The position numbers were made by a program, and so were the translations under genes. The notes beneath the pieces are model-generated. The model was not told the origin of the DNA and searched no databases. It saw only the letters and a list, made by a program, of their open reading frames with translations. Source: an uncultured Bacteroides sp. (GTDB lineage: Bacteria; Bacteroidota; Bacteroidia; Bacteroidales; Bacteroidaceae). Taken from it: a DNA stretch of 52,873 nucleotides. The stretch is from positions 1 through 52,873 of the forward strand of contig UQPQ01000019.1 in the NCBI GenBank assembly GCA_900542985.1, given 5' to 3'. Position 1 is the first letter of the stretch, and every line of letters begins with the position of its first letter. Below are positions 1-8,369 of this stretch, piece after piece.

Positions 1-67
1 CTTATCCTCAGAACTGCTTGCTAATAAAGTGGTTATAAAAATCTTCCAGAATTACGATAATACTTTG

Positions 68-75
68 TACCTTTG
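68..75 (+). promoter_or_regulatory. Probable -7 promoter element for fumarase
   Basis: TACCTTTG matches the Bacteroidetes -7 consensus TAnnTTTG and lies 39 bases before the fumarase ATG. No clear TTTG is seen at the -33 position, so the call rests on the -7 box and its placement alone. Confidence 0.5.
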
Positions 76-114
76 CTTCCACGATAACTAACATTTAATT
101 AATAACAGATAATT

Positions 115-1758
115 ATGGCAACACCTGAATTCAAGTATCAGCCGATGTTCGAACACGGTAAAGATACAACTGAATACTATTTGCTTACCAAAGATTATGT
201 ATCAGTAAGCGAGTTTGAAGGAAAACCTATCTTGAAGATTGAAAAAGAAGGTTTGACAGCAATGGCTAATGCCGCTTTCCGTGATGTTTCGTTTATGTTG
301 CGCCGTTCGCACAACGAACAGGTTGCAAAAATCCTTACCGATCCGGAAGCAAGCGATAACGACAAGTATGTAGCATTGACATTCCTGCGCAATGCAGAAG
401 TAGCTGCAAAAGGTGTATTGCCTTTCTGTCAGGATACTGGTACAGCTATTATACATGGCGAAAAAGGACAGCAGGTATGGACTGGATATTGCGATGAAGA
501 AGCTTTGTCTTTAGGTGTATACAAAACTTATACAGAAGAAAACCTTCGCTATTCTCAGAATGCGCCGCTTACTATGTACGAAGAAGTAAATACTCGTTGC
601 AACTTGCCGGCTCAGATTGATATCGAAGCTACTCAGGGTATGGAGTATGAATTCCTTTGCGTAACAAAAGGTGGTGGTTCTGCCAACAAGACTTACCTGT
701 ATCAGGAAACAAAAGCTATCTTGAATCCGGCTACATTGGTTCCGTTCCTGGTAGAAAAGATGAAAACTCTGGGTACAGCTGCTTGTCCTCCTTATCACAT
801 TGCATTTGTAATCGGTGGTACTTCTGCTGAAAAGAACTTGCTGACTGTAAAATTGGCTTCTACCCGTTTCTACGATAACTTGCCTACTACAGGTAATGAA
901 TACGGACGTGCATTCCGCGATGTAGAATTGGAAAAACAAGTATTGGAAGAAGCTCACCGCATTGGCTTGGGTGCTCAGTTTGGTGGTAAATACTATGCAC
1001 ACGATGTACGTATCATCCGCTTGCCTCGTCACGGTGCTTCTTGTCCGGTAGGCTTGGGCGTTTCTTGCTCGGCAGACCGTAACATCCGTTGTAAAATCAA
1101 CAAAGATGGTATCTGGATTGAAAAACTGGATTCTAATCCGGGTGAACTGATTCCGGAAGAATTGCGTCAGGCTGGTGAAGGTAATGCTGTGAAGATTGAT
1201 CTGAATCGTCCTATGCCGGAAATCCTGGCTGAACTTGACAAATATCCGGTAGCAACTCGTCTGTCATTGAACGGAACAATCATTGTAGGCCGTGATATTG
1301 CTCACGCTAAGCTGAAAGAACGTCTGGATCGTGGAGAAGACTTGCCACAGTATATCAAAGATCATCCTATTTACTATGCTGGTCCGGCTAAGACTCCTGC
1401 TGGTATGGCTTGTGGTTCTATGGGTCCGACTACTGCAGGACGTATGGACCCGTATGTAGACCTGTTCCAGAGTCACGGTGGTTCTATGATTATGTTGGCT
1501 AAGGGTAACCGTAGTCAGGCTGTAACCGATGCTTGTAAGAAACACGGTGGTTTCTACCTGGGTTCTATCGGTGGTCCGGCTGCTATCCTGGCTCAGAACA
1601 ACATCAAGAGCATCGAATGTGTAGAATATCCGGAATTGGGTATGGAAGCTATTTGGAAGATTGAAGTAGAAGACTTCCCTGCATTCATCCTGGTAGACAA
1701 CAAGGGTAACGATTTCTTCAAACAAATCAAACCTCGTTGCGCGGGTAACTGCAAATAA
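115..1758 (+). CDS. fum: Fumarate hydratase, class I (iron-sulfur)
   Basis: Catalyses the reversible hydration of fumarate to malate in the cytoplasm. In Bacteroides this step serves the reductive (malate to fumarate) branch that ends in succinate. At 547 residues it has the single-chain class I (FumA/FumB-type) length, with an N-terminal Fe-S hydratase domain (roughly 20-330) and a C-terminal swivel domain (roughly 335-540). Candidate cluster cysteines are C105 in LPFCQDTG, and those in GASCPVGLG and [15 protein letters not shown]; the last is the class signature. The family binds an oxygen-sensitive [4Fe-4S] cluster. It has its own upstream promoter-like box and a strong terminator 50 bases after the stop, so it is probably monocistronic. 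Confidence 0.95.
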   Translation: MATPEFKYQPMFEHGKDTTEYYLLTKDYVSVSEFEGKPILKIEKEGLTAMANAAFRDVSFMLRRSHNEQVAKILTDPEASDNDKYVALTFLRNAEVAAKGVLPFCQDTGTAIIHGEKGQQVWTGYCDEEALSLGVYKTYTEENLRYSQNAPLTMYEEVNTRCNLPAQIDIEATQGMEYEFLCVTKGGGSANKTYLYQETKAILNPATLVPFLVEKMKTLGTAACPPYHIAFVIGGTSAEKNLLTVKLASTRFYDNLPTTGNEYGRAFRDVELEKQVLEEAHRIGLGAQFGGKYYAHDVRIIRLPRHGASCPVGLGVSCSADRNIRCKINKDGIWIEKLDSNPGELIPEELRQAGEGNAVKIDLNRPMPEILAELDKYPVATRLSLNGTIIVGRDIAHAKLKERLDRGEDLPQYIKDHPIYYAGPAKTPAGMACGSMGPTTAGRMDPYVDLFQSHGGSMIMLAKGNRSQAVTDACKKHGGFYLGSIGGPAAILAQNNIKSIECVEYPELGMEAIWKIEVEDFPAFILVDNKGNDFFKQIKPRCAGNCK

Positions 1759-1806
1759 GTAAAATATTTCTGTCTGGTCCTGTAGGGCACAGCAGTTATT
1801 GATATC

Positions 1807-1855
1807 GGCTGCCATTCTCTGTCTGTTGAAGACGGAGGATGGCAGCCTTGTTTTT
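1807..1855 (+). terminator. Intrinsic terminator of fumarase
   Basis: GGCTGCCATTCTCTGTC and GACGGAGGATGGCAGCC form a 17-bp stem (two G-U pairs) with a 5-base loop, followed by TTGTTTTT. It sits 48 bases after the fumarase stop. Confidence 0.85.
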
Positions 1856-2232
1856 AAGAGGAGGAAAGGGGGGGAAGTGCCGGAGTATTTGTTTACAAAA
1901 TGTCAGCGAACAAGTGAAGAAAAAACGGCAGGTATAGCTTTGGCAAAATGTCAAAACAGAGGGCTCTACACGGCGATATTTGAGCTCCGGTACGAGCGTG
2001 ATGGAAAAAACAGCCGTTTTAAGGCTTTGTGGAAATTCAGAAAGATAGCTGCATCTGGTGTTTCTTTTAATAAAAGGCGATGAATAAGTAGAACGCTGTC
2101 TTTTCTCTGTAAAAGAACAGAAAATAAAACCGATATGTTATTGAAATTGTGTAAGCAAAAAAGGAAAGAAAAACAGACTTTGGAGCTTAAAATGAGGTAT
2201 AAAAAACGTTGTTTGTATCATTGGATTACACT
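1856..2232. other. Intergenic stretch without a supported gene
   Basis: This lies between the fumarase terminator and the repeat element at 2233. A 94-codon frame crosses the terminator hairpin and looks spurious: its start is inside the hairpin region and no ribosome binding site is evident. The decamer CAAAATGTCA occurs twice (near 1898 and 1944). I see no RNA gene I can name. It may be a decayed gene or repeat-derived DNA. Confidence 0.4.
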
Positions 2233-2342
2233 ATTAATACCGTTGCCCGATGATACAAGTATCGTTGGTCGGTGTTACAGGTACCGTAAGCTACCGATAC
2301 AAGTCGCATTTACACCTGTTACGAGTTGGTTGAAATATGCTT
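2233..2342. repeat. Modular repeat element D, 22-base tandem units
   Basis: Five tandem units with a 22-base step are seen here. The marker words GATACAAGT (2252), GTTACAGGT (2274), GATACAAGT (2296) and GTTACGAGT (2318) fall exactly 22 bases apart. The unit shares the word GTATCGTTGG with element A at 22479. GTATCG (2259-2264) and CGATAC (2295-2300) can pair. The element lies between the converging fumarase and DMT permease genes. A 70-codon frame crosses it, but the 22-base step is not a multiple of three, so this is not a coding repeat. Confidence 0.6.
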
Positions 2343-2371
2343 TATAGCAGAATATAAGGGCTTTTTGAAAT

Positions 2372-2410
2372 AAAAAAATCCTCCTTTTCTATGCGTAAAG
2401 GAGGATTTTG
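2372..2410. terminator. Two-way intrinsic terminator
   Basis: AAATCCTCCTTT and AAAGGAGGATTT form a perfect 12-bp stem around a short loop, with A-rich and T-rich flanks on opposite sides. It can serve the minus-strand permease gene that ends at 2506 as well as read-through from the left. Confidence 0.8.
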
Positions 2411-2505
2411 TATCAAATACGCGTTAGCTGAAAATGTATATTCTTTTAATAAAGACAGAAAAAGAATGTTTTTTGCATCATTGTGTTATCTGATGACAGG
2501 TGAGT

Positions 2506-3405
2506 TTATTTGCTTCCTAAATACAGGAAGAACATACCAATCAGTACAAACACCAGATCGATGATTTTACTTTTCAGATTCTTTTCGTGGAACATCATGG
2601 CTCCAAACAAGAAGGAGACAATTACACTTCCCCGTCGTACCATCGATACAATGGATATCATAGAATCTTCCATGCTCAGAGCATAAAAGTATACAAAGTC
2701 GGCAGCGGTCAGGAAAACGGATATCAGCAGAATGCACCAGCTCCAGTGAAAAGGAGTGGTAGTTTTACGCTTGGGAAGCCAAAGAAAGAGAATGACTCCT
2801 CCCATCATAAACAACTGATAGATATTGTACCACGACTGTACCACCATGTTGTTGAAATGATTCATCAGGTACTTGTCGTACAATCCGCTGGCTGTACCGA
2901 ATAGTGCTGCCAGAACAATAAACCAAATCCATTTGTTGTGTGTAAAGTTGATACCTTCTTTTTTTCCGGAGCGGCTGAGCAGGAACAGGGATATGATGGC
3001 CATAATGACACCTATCCACTGGTATACATTGAGTCGTTCGCCAAAAATCAGCATGGCACCTACCAGTGTCATAACCGGTCGGGTCGCATTAATAGGACCT
3101 ACAAGGGTAAGCGGCAAATGTTTCATTCCAAAATAGCCGAAAATCCATGAACTCAATACGATGCACGACTTCAGAATAATGAATTTATGCACTTCCCATC
3201 CCGATTCGGGTACGAAGAAAATGGTGTCTTGCAGACTTTCCGGTTTCAGATACGAAAGCAAGATAAACGGAAGGAATATCAGACTGGAAAAAAGTGTATT
3301 CAGTCCCAGTACGGGGAGTACGGCATTGCCTGCCAATGATTTTTTCTTGAATACATCGTAGAAGCCCAGCAGTGCTGCCGAGCAGAATGCTAATAATAAC
3401 CACAT
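2506..3405 (-). CDS. DMT-superfamily permease (EamA-like)
   Basis: An inner-membrane protein of 299 residues, the usual length for ten-helix drug/metabolite transporters. Two EamA-type halves of about 140 residues are visible as repeated hydrophobic segments. The segment LVGPINATRPVMTLVGAMLI in the first half is the typical EamA stretch before helix 4-5. The substrate cannot be read from sequence; family members export amino acids, metabolites or drugs. The start is supported by a minus-strand TAACTTTG box at 3438-3431, about 26 bases upstream. The gene is divergent from the radical SAM gene. Confidence 0.85.
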   Translation of the reverse strand: MWLLLAFCSAALLGFYDVFKKKSLAGNAVLPVLGLNTLFSSLIFLPFILLSYLKPESLQDTIFFVPESGWEVHKFIILKSCIVLSSWIFGYFGMKHLPLTLVGPINATRPVMTLVGAMLIFGERLNVYQWIGVIMAIISLFLLSRSGKKEGINFTHNKWIWFIVLAALFGTASGLYDKYLMNHFNNMVVQSWYNIYQLFMMGGVILFLWLPKRKTTTPFHWSWCILLISVFLTAADFVYFYALSMEDSMISIVSMVRRGSVIVSFLFGAMMFHEKNLKSKIIDLVFVLIGMFFLYLGSK

Positions 3406-3430
3406 AAAAGTACGCTTGATAAAACGCCTG

Positions 3431-3488
3431 CAAAGTTACGATAAAAATCCGAAAGATTTGCAGAAGAGACTAAGTCTCATTATTTTTG
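3431..3488. promoter_or_regulatory. Divergent promoters for permease and radical SAM gene
   Basis: Minus strand: TAACTTTG at 3438-3431 for the permease. Plus strand: TTTG at 3457-3460, a 20-base spacer and TATTTTTG at 3481-3488, placed 30 bases before the radical SAM start. The plus-strand pair is a near-ideal match to the Bacteroidetes sigma-70-type consensus. Confidence 0.7.
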
Positions 3489-3517
3489 AAACTTCATAGC
3501 GGAAGAAAAGGCGAGAT

Positions 3518-4780
3518 ATGAACGAGCAAGTAATACAAAAACTGAAGATACTGACAGAATCGGCCAAATACGATGTGTCTTGTTCCTCCAGTGGTACGGT
3601 TCGCCGTAATACGAAGGGAGGAGTAGGAAATACCGTAGGGGGCTGGGGAATCTGTCATAGCTTTTCGGAAGACGGACGCTGTATTTCCTTGCTGAAGGTG
3701 ATGCTCACCAATTATTGTATTTACGATTGTGCGTATTGCATTAACCGTATCAGCAATGATATTCCGCGTGCTACCTTATCTGTGTCCGAACTGGTGGAGC
3801 TGACGATGGAGTTTTACCGCCGTAACTATATCGAAGGACTGTTTCTGAGTTCCGGTGTGGTGCGTAATCCCGATTATACCATGGAGCGGCTGGTGCGTGT
3901 GGCAAAAGATTTGAGGGAAGTGCATCGCTTCAATGGTTATATCCACCTGAAGAGTATTCCGGGAGCGAGTAGGGAACTGGTGGCTGAGGCAGGACGTTAT
4001 GCCGACCGTCTGAGTGTAAATCTGGAGATTCCGACGGAAGAAAACCTGAAACGTCTGGCTCCGGAAAAAGACCATCAGAGTGTATATCTTCCCATGCAGT
4101 ATATCCAGCAAGGGGTGTTGGAGAGTGCTGAAGAACGTCGCCGTTATCGCCGTGCTCCCCGCTTTGCACCGGCCGGACAGAGTACACAGATGATTGTGGG
4201 TGCTACCTCCGAAACAGATAAGGATATTCTGAAAGTGTCGTCTTCGCTTTATGGAAACTCTACCATGAAGCGTGTGTATTATTCCGGCTATGTGGCTGTC
4301 AACACGTACGACAAGCGTTTGCCGGCACTGAAGCAGCCGCCTTTGGTTCGTGAAAACCGACTTTACCAGGCCGACTGGCTGTTGCGCTATTATCAGTTTA
4401 AGGTGGACGAGTTGGTAGACGACGGGCATCCCGACCTGGATTTGGAAATAGACCCGAAGTTGGCTTGGGCGTTGAGGCATCCGGAATGTTTTCCGGTGAA
4501 TGTCAATACTGCCGATTACGAGATGTTGCTGCGCGTGCCCGGTATCGGAGTAAAGTCGGCTAAATTCATAGTATTGTCCCGCCGTTTCTCGCGTATCGGT
4601 TTTTATGAGTTGAAAAAGATGGGGGTAGTGATGAAAAAGGCGAAATATTTCATCACTTGCAATGAACTGCCGGAAAAAACAATACAGGAGTTGGGTGCTG
4701 CTGCCATCCGGCGTCTGCTGTTGCCCAAGTCACCTAAAAAAGACGATGGTCAGCTGAGTTTTAATTTTACCTTCGACTAA
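3518..4780 (+). CDS. Putative DNA modification/repair radical SAM protein
   Basis: 420 residues. The radical SAM cluster motif CIYDCAYC (about residue 70) is present. The C-terminal third holds a helix-hairpin-helix DNA-binding segment, VNTADYEMLLRVPGIGVKSA (about 330-350). This layout matches the family known as TIGR03916, usually found next to a second protein (TIGR03915/DUF4130-like) and associated with uracil-DNA glycosylase-type repair genes. The biochemical reaction is not established. No partner gene lies beside it here: 180 bases follow, then an Nramp transporter. A uracil-DNA glycosylase is encoded 15 kb away. The start is fixed by the promoter at 3457-3488 and by the following MNEQV. 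Confidence 0.85.
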   Translation: MNEQVIQKLKILTESAKYDVSCSSSGTVRRNTKGGVGNTVGGWGICHSFSEDGRCISLLKVMLTNYCIYDCAYCINRISNDIPRATLSVSELVELTMEFYRRNYIEGLFLSSGVVRNPDYTMERLVRVAKDLREVHRFNGYIHLKSIPGASRELVAEAGRYADRLSVNLEIPTEENLKRLAPEKDHQSVYLPMQYIQQGVLESAEERRRYRRAPRFAPAGQSTQMIVGATSETDKDILKVSSSLYGNSTMKRVYYSGYVAVNTYDKRLPALKQPPLVRENRLYQADWLLRYYQFKVDELVDDGHPDLDLEIDPKLAWALRHPECFPVNVNTADYEMLLRVPGIGVKSAKFIVLSRRFSRIGFYELKKMGVVMKKAKYFITCNELPEKTIQELGAAAIRRLLLPKSPKKDDGQLSFNFTFD

Positions 4781-4959
4781 TAAGGTTTATTTGAACCTTT
4801 GTGCGTGTATTCTGTTTAGTATTTAATAGAACCTTGTAATAATAATGCCGGTTAAGCTGTTTCTTAAATCTGTGAATTTATGAAACCTTCGAATCTTCTT
4901 TTATAGAAAGAACCGGGTGCATTGAATATTTCCAAACTGAAATAGAAAACTGAAGGCTT

Positions 4960-6213
4960 ATGTGGAATCTGATAAAAGAATTGAAACGGAAAGACCACAA
5001 ACGGTATTTGGGTGGTCTGGACTTTTTTAAGTATATAGGTCCGGGATTGCTGGTGACGGTAGGGTTTATCGATCCGGGAAACTGGGCTTCCAATTTTGCA
5101 GCAGGGTCTGACTATGGATATGCTCTGTTGTGGGTAGTGACACTCTCTACTGTCATGCTGATTGTGTTGCAGCACAATGTGGCCCATTTGGGAATTGTGA
5201 CCGGACTTTGTCTGAGTGAGGCGGCTACCCGATATACTCCCAAATGGGTGGCGAGACCTATATTGGGAAGTGCGGTACTGGCATCTATTTCTACTTCTCT
5301 GGCAGAAATCTTAGGAGGAGCCATTGCGCTGGAGATGCTATTCGATATTCCCATTATCTGGGGATCTGTTCTGACTACGGTACTGGTAGTGATTATGCTT
5401 TTTACGAACTCTTACAAGCGGATAGAGCGGGCAATTATTGCTTTTGTGTCTGTCATTGGCTTGTCTTTTTTATATGAGTTGGTTTTGGTAGATATTGACT
5501 GGGGACTTGCAGCACGTTCGTGGGTGGTACCCAGTATTCCGCAAGGCAGTCTGCTGATTATTATGAGCGTGCTGGGTGCTGTTGTGATGCCTCATAACTT
5601 GTTTTTGCATTCGGAAGTGGTGCAGAGTCGTGAATACAACCGGAAGGATGAGGCTTCTATCCGGAAACTTCTGAAGTATGAGTTTTATGATACTTTGTTC
5701 TCTATGGGAGTAGGTTGGGCTATTAATAGTGCCATGATTCTTTTGGCGGCCACTACTTTCTTTGCACATCAGACTCCGGTAGAGGAGTTGCAGCAGGCAA
5801 AATCTTTGCTCGATCCTTTGTTGGGAAACCAGGCTGGTATCATCTTTGCGCTGGCATTGCTGATGGCAGGTATTTCTTCTACCGTTACCAGCGGAATGGC
5901 AGCAGGCTCTATCTTTGCCGGTATCTTTGGAGAGTCTTATCACATTAAGGATATACATTCCCGCCTGGGAGTTCTGCTTTCACTGGGAATAGCACTGGTT
6001 ATCATCATGTTTATAGAAAATCCTTTCCAGGGATTGATTATTTCTCAGATGATACTGAGCATGCAGCTTCCGTTTACTGTTTTTTTACAGGTGGGGCTGA
6101 CTTCTTCGAAGCGTGTGATGGGGCAATATGCTAATTCCCGTTGGAGTACATTTGTCTTATATACAATAGCTATTGTAGTCTCTGTCTTAAATATTATGCT
6201 ATTGTTCAGTTGA
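4960..6213 (+). CDS. mntH: Nramp-family divalent metal transporter
   Basis: Inner-membrane Mn2+/Fe2+ importer of the Nramp family, likely proton-coupled. The 417 residues hold about 11 hydrophobic segments. The two family signatures are present: DPGN in helix 1 (GFIDPGNWASNFAAG, about 37-51) and the helix 6 motif VMPHNLFLHSEVVQSRE (about 208-224), with Asp/Asn and His positions that form the metal site. I cannot separate manganese from iron preference by eye. No clear -7 box or terminator is visible in the 180 bases upstream. The stop overlaps the promoter region of panB. Confidence 0.9.
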   Translation: MWNLIKELKRKDHKRYLGGLDFFKYIGPGLLVTVGFIDPGNWASNFAAGSDYGYALLWVVTLSTVMLIVLQHNVAHLGIVTGLCLSEAATRYTPKWVARPILGSAVLASISTSLAEILGGAIALEMLFDIPIIWGSVLTTVLVVIMLFTNSYKRIERAIIAFVSVIGLSFLYELVLVDIDWGLAARSWVVPSIPQGSLLIIMSVLGAVVMPHNLFLHSEVVQSREYNRKDEASIRKLLKYEFYDTLFSMGVGWAINSAMILLAATTFFAHQTPVEELQQAKSLLDPLLGNQAGIIFALALLMAGISSTVTSGMAAGSIFAGIFGESYHIKDIHSRLGVLLSLGIALVIIMFIENPFQGLIISQMILSMQLPFTVFLQVGLTSSKRVMGQYANSRWSTFVLYTIAIVVSVLNIMLLFS

Positions 6214-6217
6214 TTTG

Positions 6218-6248
6218 TTGCCAAACTCATTAGAATCAGCTAACTTTG
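6218..6248 (+). promoter_or_regulatory. Promoter of panB
   Basis: TTG at 6218-6220, a 20-base spacer and TAACTTTG at 6241-6248, 33 bases before the panB ATG. The element begins just after the transporter stop codon. Confidence 0.75.
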
Positions 6249-6281
6249 TCCCCGTTTTTTAATTATTAAAAGGAAATATAT

Positions 6282-7103
6282 ATGGCAGGATATCTTTCGG
6301 GAGATGCGCGGAAAGTAACCACACATCGCCTTATTGAGATGAAACAGCGTGGAGAAAAAATATCAATGCTGACCTCATACGACTATACCATTGCACAGAT
6401 TGTTGATGGAGCCGGAGTTGATGTGATATTAGTGGGTGATTCGGCATCCAATGTAATGGCCGGTAATGTGACTACATTGCCTATCACTGTAGATCAGATG
6501 ATTTATCATGGAAAATCGGTAATGCGTGGCGTGAAGCGTGCATTGGTTGTAGTAGACATGCCTTTTGGTTCGTATCAGGCCGACCCTTTCGACGGTGTAC
6601 GTAATGCCATCCGTATGATGAAGGAAACCGGAGCTGATGCGTTGAAGCTGGAAGGAGGCGAAGAGGTAATTGATACTATCCGCCGGATTATCGGAGCAGG
6701 TATGCCGGTAATGGGACACCTGGGACTGATGCCTCAGTCTATTAATAAATATGGTACTTACGGGGTACGTGCCAAAGGTGAAGAAGAAGCTGAAAAACTG
6801 ATACGTGATGCTCATTTGCTTGAAGAAGCCGGTTGCTTTGCTTTGGTCTTGGAGAAAATTCCGGCAGAATTGGCAGCCCGTGTGGCAAGCGAACTGACTA
6901 TTCCGGTAATTGGTATCGGAGCAGGAGGTGCTGTAGATGGTCAGGTATTGGTGGTAGCCGATATGTTAGGAATGACGAAAGGGTTCAGTCCTCGTTTCTT
7001 GCGTCGCTATGCCGATTTGCATACCGTGATGACTGATGCCATCGGGCAGTATGTGGCGGATGTGAAAGCATGCGATTTCCCCAATGAATCAGAACAATAT
7101 TAA
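6282..7103 (+). CDS. panB: 3-methyl-2-oxobutanoate hydroxymethyltransferase
   Basis: First committed step of pantothenate (and so coenzyme A) synthesis: transfers a hydroxymethyl group from 5,10-methylene-tetrahydrofolate to 2-oxoisovalerate, giving ketopantoate. It is cytosolic, usually a decamer with a TIM-barrel fold. The 273 residues are the normal length. Visible family motifs are [29 protein letters not shown] with the metal-binding Asp, [27 protein letters not shown] and the C-terminal VIGIGAG. No other pan genes are adjacent; coaE, a later CoA step, lies at 35581. It has its own promoter and a terminator 11 bases after the stop. Confidence 0.96.
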   Translation: MAGYLSGDARKVTTHRLIEMKQRGEKISMLTSYDYTIAQIVDGAGVDVILVGDSASNVMAGNVTTLPITVDQMIYHGKSVMRGVKRALVVVDMPFGSYQADPFDGVRNAIRMMKETGADALKLEGGEEVIDTIRRIIGAGMPVMGHLGLMPQSINKYGTYGVRAKGEEEAEKLIRDAHLLEEAGCFALVLEKIPAELAARVASELTIPVIGIGAGGAVDGQVLVVADMLGMTKGFSPRFLRRYADLHTVMTDAIGQYVADVKACDFPNESEQY

Positions 7104-7114
7104 TGTATAAACTT

Positions 7115-7169
7115 TTCAGAGAATGACAGAAAGTCGCTATGTGTGTCTTTTGTTATTCTCTGAATATTT
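7115..7169 (+). terminator. Probable terminator of panB
   Basis: TTCAGAGAAT (7115-7124) pairs perfectly with ATTCTCTGAA (7155-7164), and imperfect pairing continues inward. TATTTTT follows. The long interior makes it a weaker call than the compact hairpins elsewhere. Confidence 0.6.
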
Positions 7170-7184
7170 TTAATCCTATTTTAT

Positions 7185-8348
7185 ATGGGAGAATCATTGA
7201 ATCCGTTTGCAAATGCTATTTTATGGAATCGTAATTTTTGCCTGCTGATTGTTGCAAACTTTCTGTTTTATACGGCTGTATATATTCTCTTTCCTCTTCT
7301 TCATCAGTGGATGGTGTCCGATTGGGGATATTCGGAGATACAGTCAGGCTGTATGCTGGCGGTTTTCGGACTTGCTCTTTTTTTGCCAGGGGCATTCAAT
7401 AATTATCTGGTCGATGCTTTTAGCCGTAAAGGAGTAGCGATTCGAAGTATACTTTTGCTGGGAATATTGACTTTGGCCTATCCTTATGCCACTGCAGAAT
7501 GGATGGTCGTTGGTTTTCGTCTGTTGCAGGGAATGCTGATGGGGATTGCTGTCATGGCTACAGGAGCTACATTGGTGATTGATGTAACTCCCAGCAATAA
7601 AAGGAATGCAGCCAACCGGGTGTTTGCCTGGTGCAGTATTTTAGGAATGCTGATAGGGGTGCTGTTGGGATTGGAAATCGGACATTGGCTCATGTTCCAG
7701 TACGTATTGTATGTCTCAGCATCGTTGTGCGGTATAGCAGCACTTCTTGTTTCATGGGTAGTGGTTTGCTTCAGGGCACCGTTGAATCTTCCTCTGCTTT
7801 CTTTCGACCGCTTTTTGCTTTTCCGTACTTTGGTGCCGGGAATAAATATGCTCTCTGTACCTGTTATTTTAGGAATCTTGTTCGTTACGGTTTCCGATAC
7901 TTTTTTTTATCTTTGCATAGGAGGGGGATTTCTGATTTATTTATTAATCAGACAGATTTATACAGCTCCTTTGAATGGGCGTATACAGATCCTAATCGGC
8001 CAGTTGTGTACAGCTGCCGGTTTGCTTGTCTGGTGGATGAAAAGTGGTGACTCTCCATATTATGCCGGAGCATTGCTTATCGGTGTCGGTACAGGATTCT
8101 CTATCGGTCAGTTCCTTAGGATGATGATTCTTTTACCGCGTCATTGCGAACGTGGCACGGGATATCATACTTATCAGTTGCTATGGGAAGCTGGTATTGC
8201 CGGTGGTGTATTACTTGGAATGTGTGCCGATGCCTGTAGAGTAGAACAGGTGCATTTGTGGGCTTTGGGTATTTGTGTGGCTGGAGCTTTGCTGTACGAA
8301 GGGTATGTGCATCGGTATTTTGTAAAGAGAATAGACGAAAAAGAATGA
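7185..8348 (+). CDS. Major facilitator superfamily permease
   Basis: An inner-membrane transporter of 387 residues with about 12 hydrophobic helices. The N-terminal half has MFS features: the loop GAFNNYLVDAFSRKGVAIRS between helices 2 and 3 corresponds to motif A, and RLLQGMLMGIAVMATGATLV to the helix 4-5 segment. The substrate is unknown. It lies 21 bases upstream of ettA on the same strand, so the two are probably cotranscribed, but nothing in the sequence links their functions. No strong promoter box is visible in the 81 bases after panB. Confidence 0.85.
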   Translation: MGESLNPFANAILWNRNFCLLIVANFLFYTAVYILFPLLHQWMVSDWGYSEIQSGCMLAVFGLALFLPGAFNNYLVDAFSRKGVAIRSILLLGILTLAYPYATAEWMVVGFRLLQGMLMGIAVMATGATLVIDVTPSNKRNAANRVFAWCSILGMLIGVLLGLEIGHWLMFQYVLYVSASLCGIAALLVSWVVVCFRAPLNLPLLSFDRFLLFRTLVPGINMLSVPVILGILFVTVSDTFFYLCIGGGFLIYLLIRQIYTAPLNGRIQILIGQLCTAAGLLVWWMKSGDSPYYAGALLIGVGTGFSIGQFLRMMILLPRHCERGTGYHTYQLLWEAGIAGGVLLGMCADACRVEQVHLWALGICVAGALLYEGYVHRYFVKRIDEKE

Positions 8349-8369
8349 CTAATTTAATATAAAAAGAAT

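Noticed and set aside
1799..2347. Two open frames (94 and 70 codons) downstream of fumarase
   Set aside because: The first crosses the fumarase terminator; the second is mostly element D, whose 22-base step is not a multiple of three. Neither has a clear ribosome binding site or family match.
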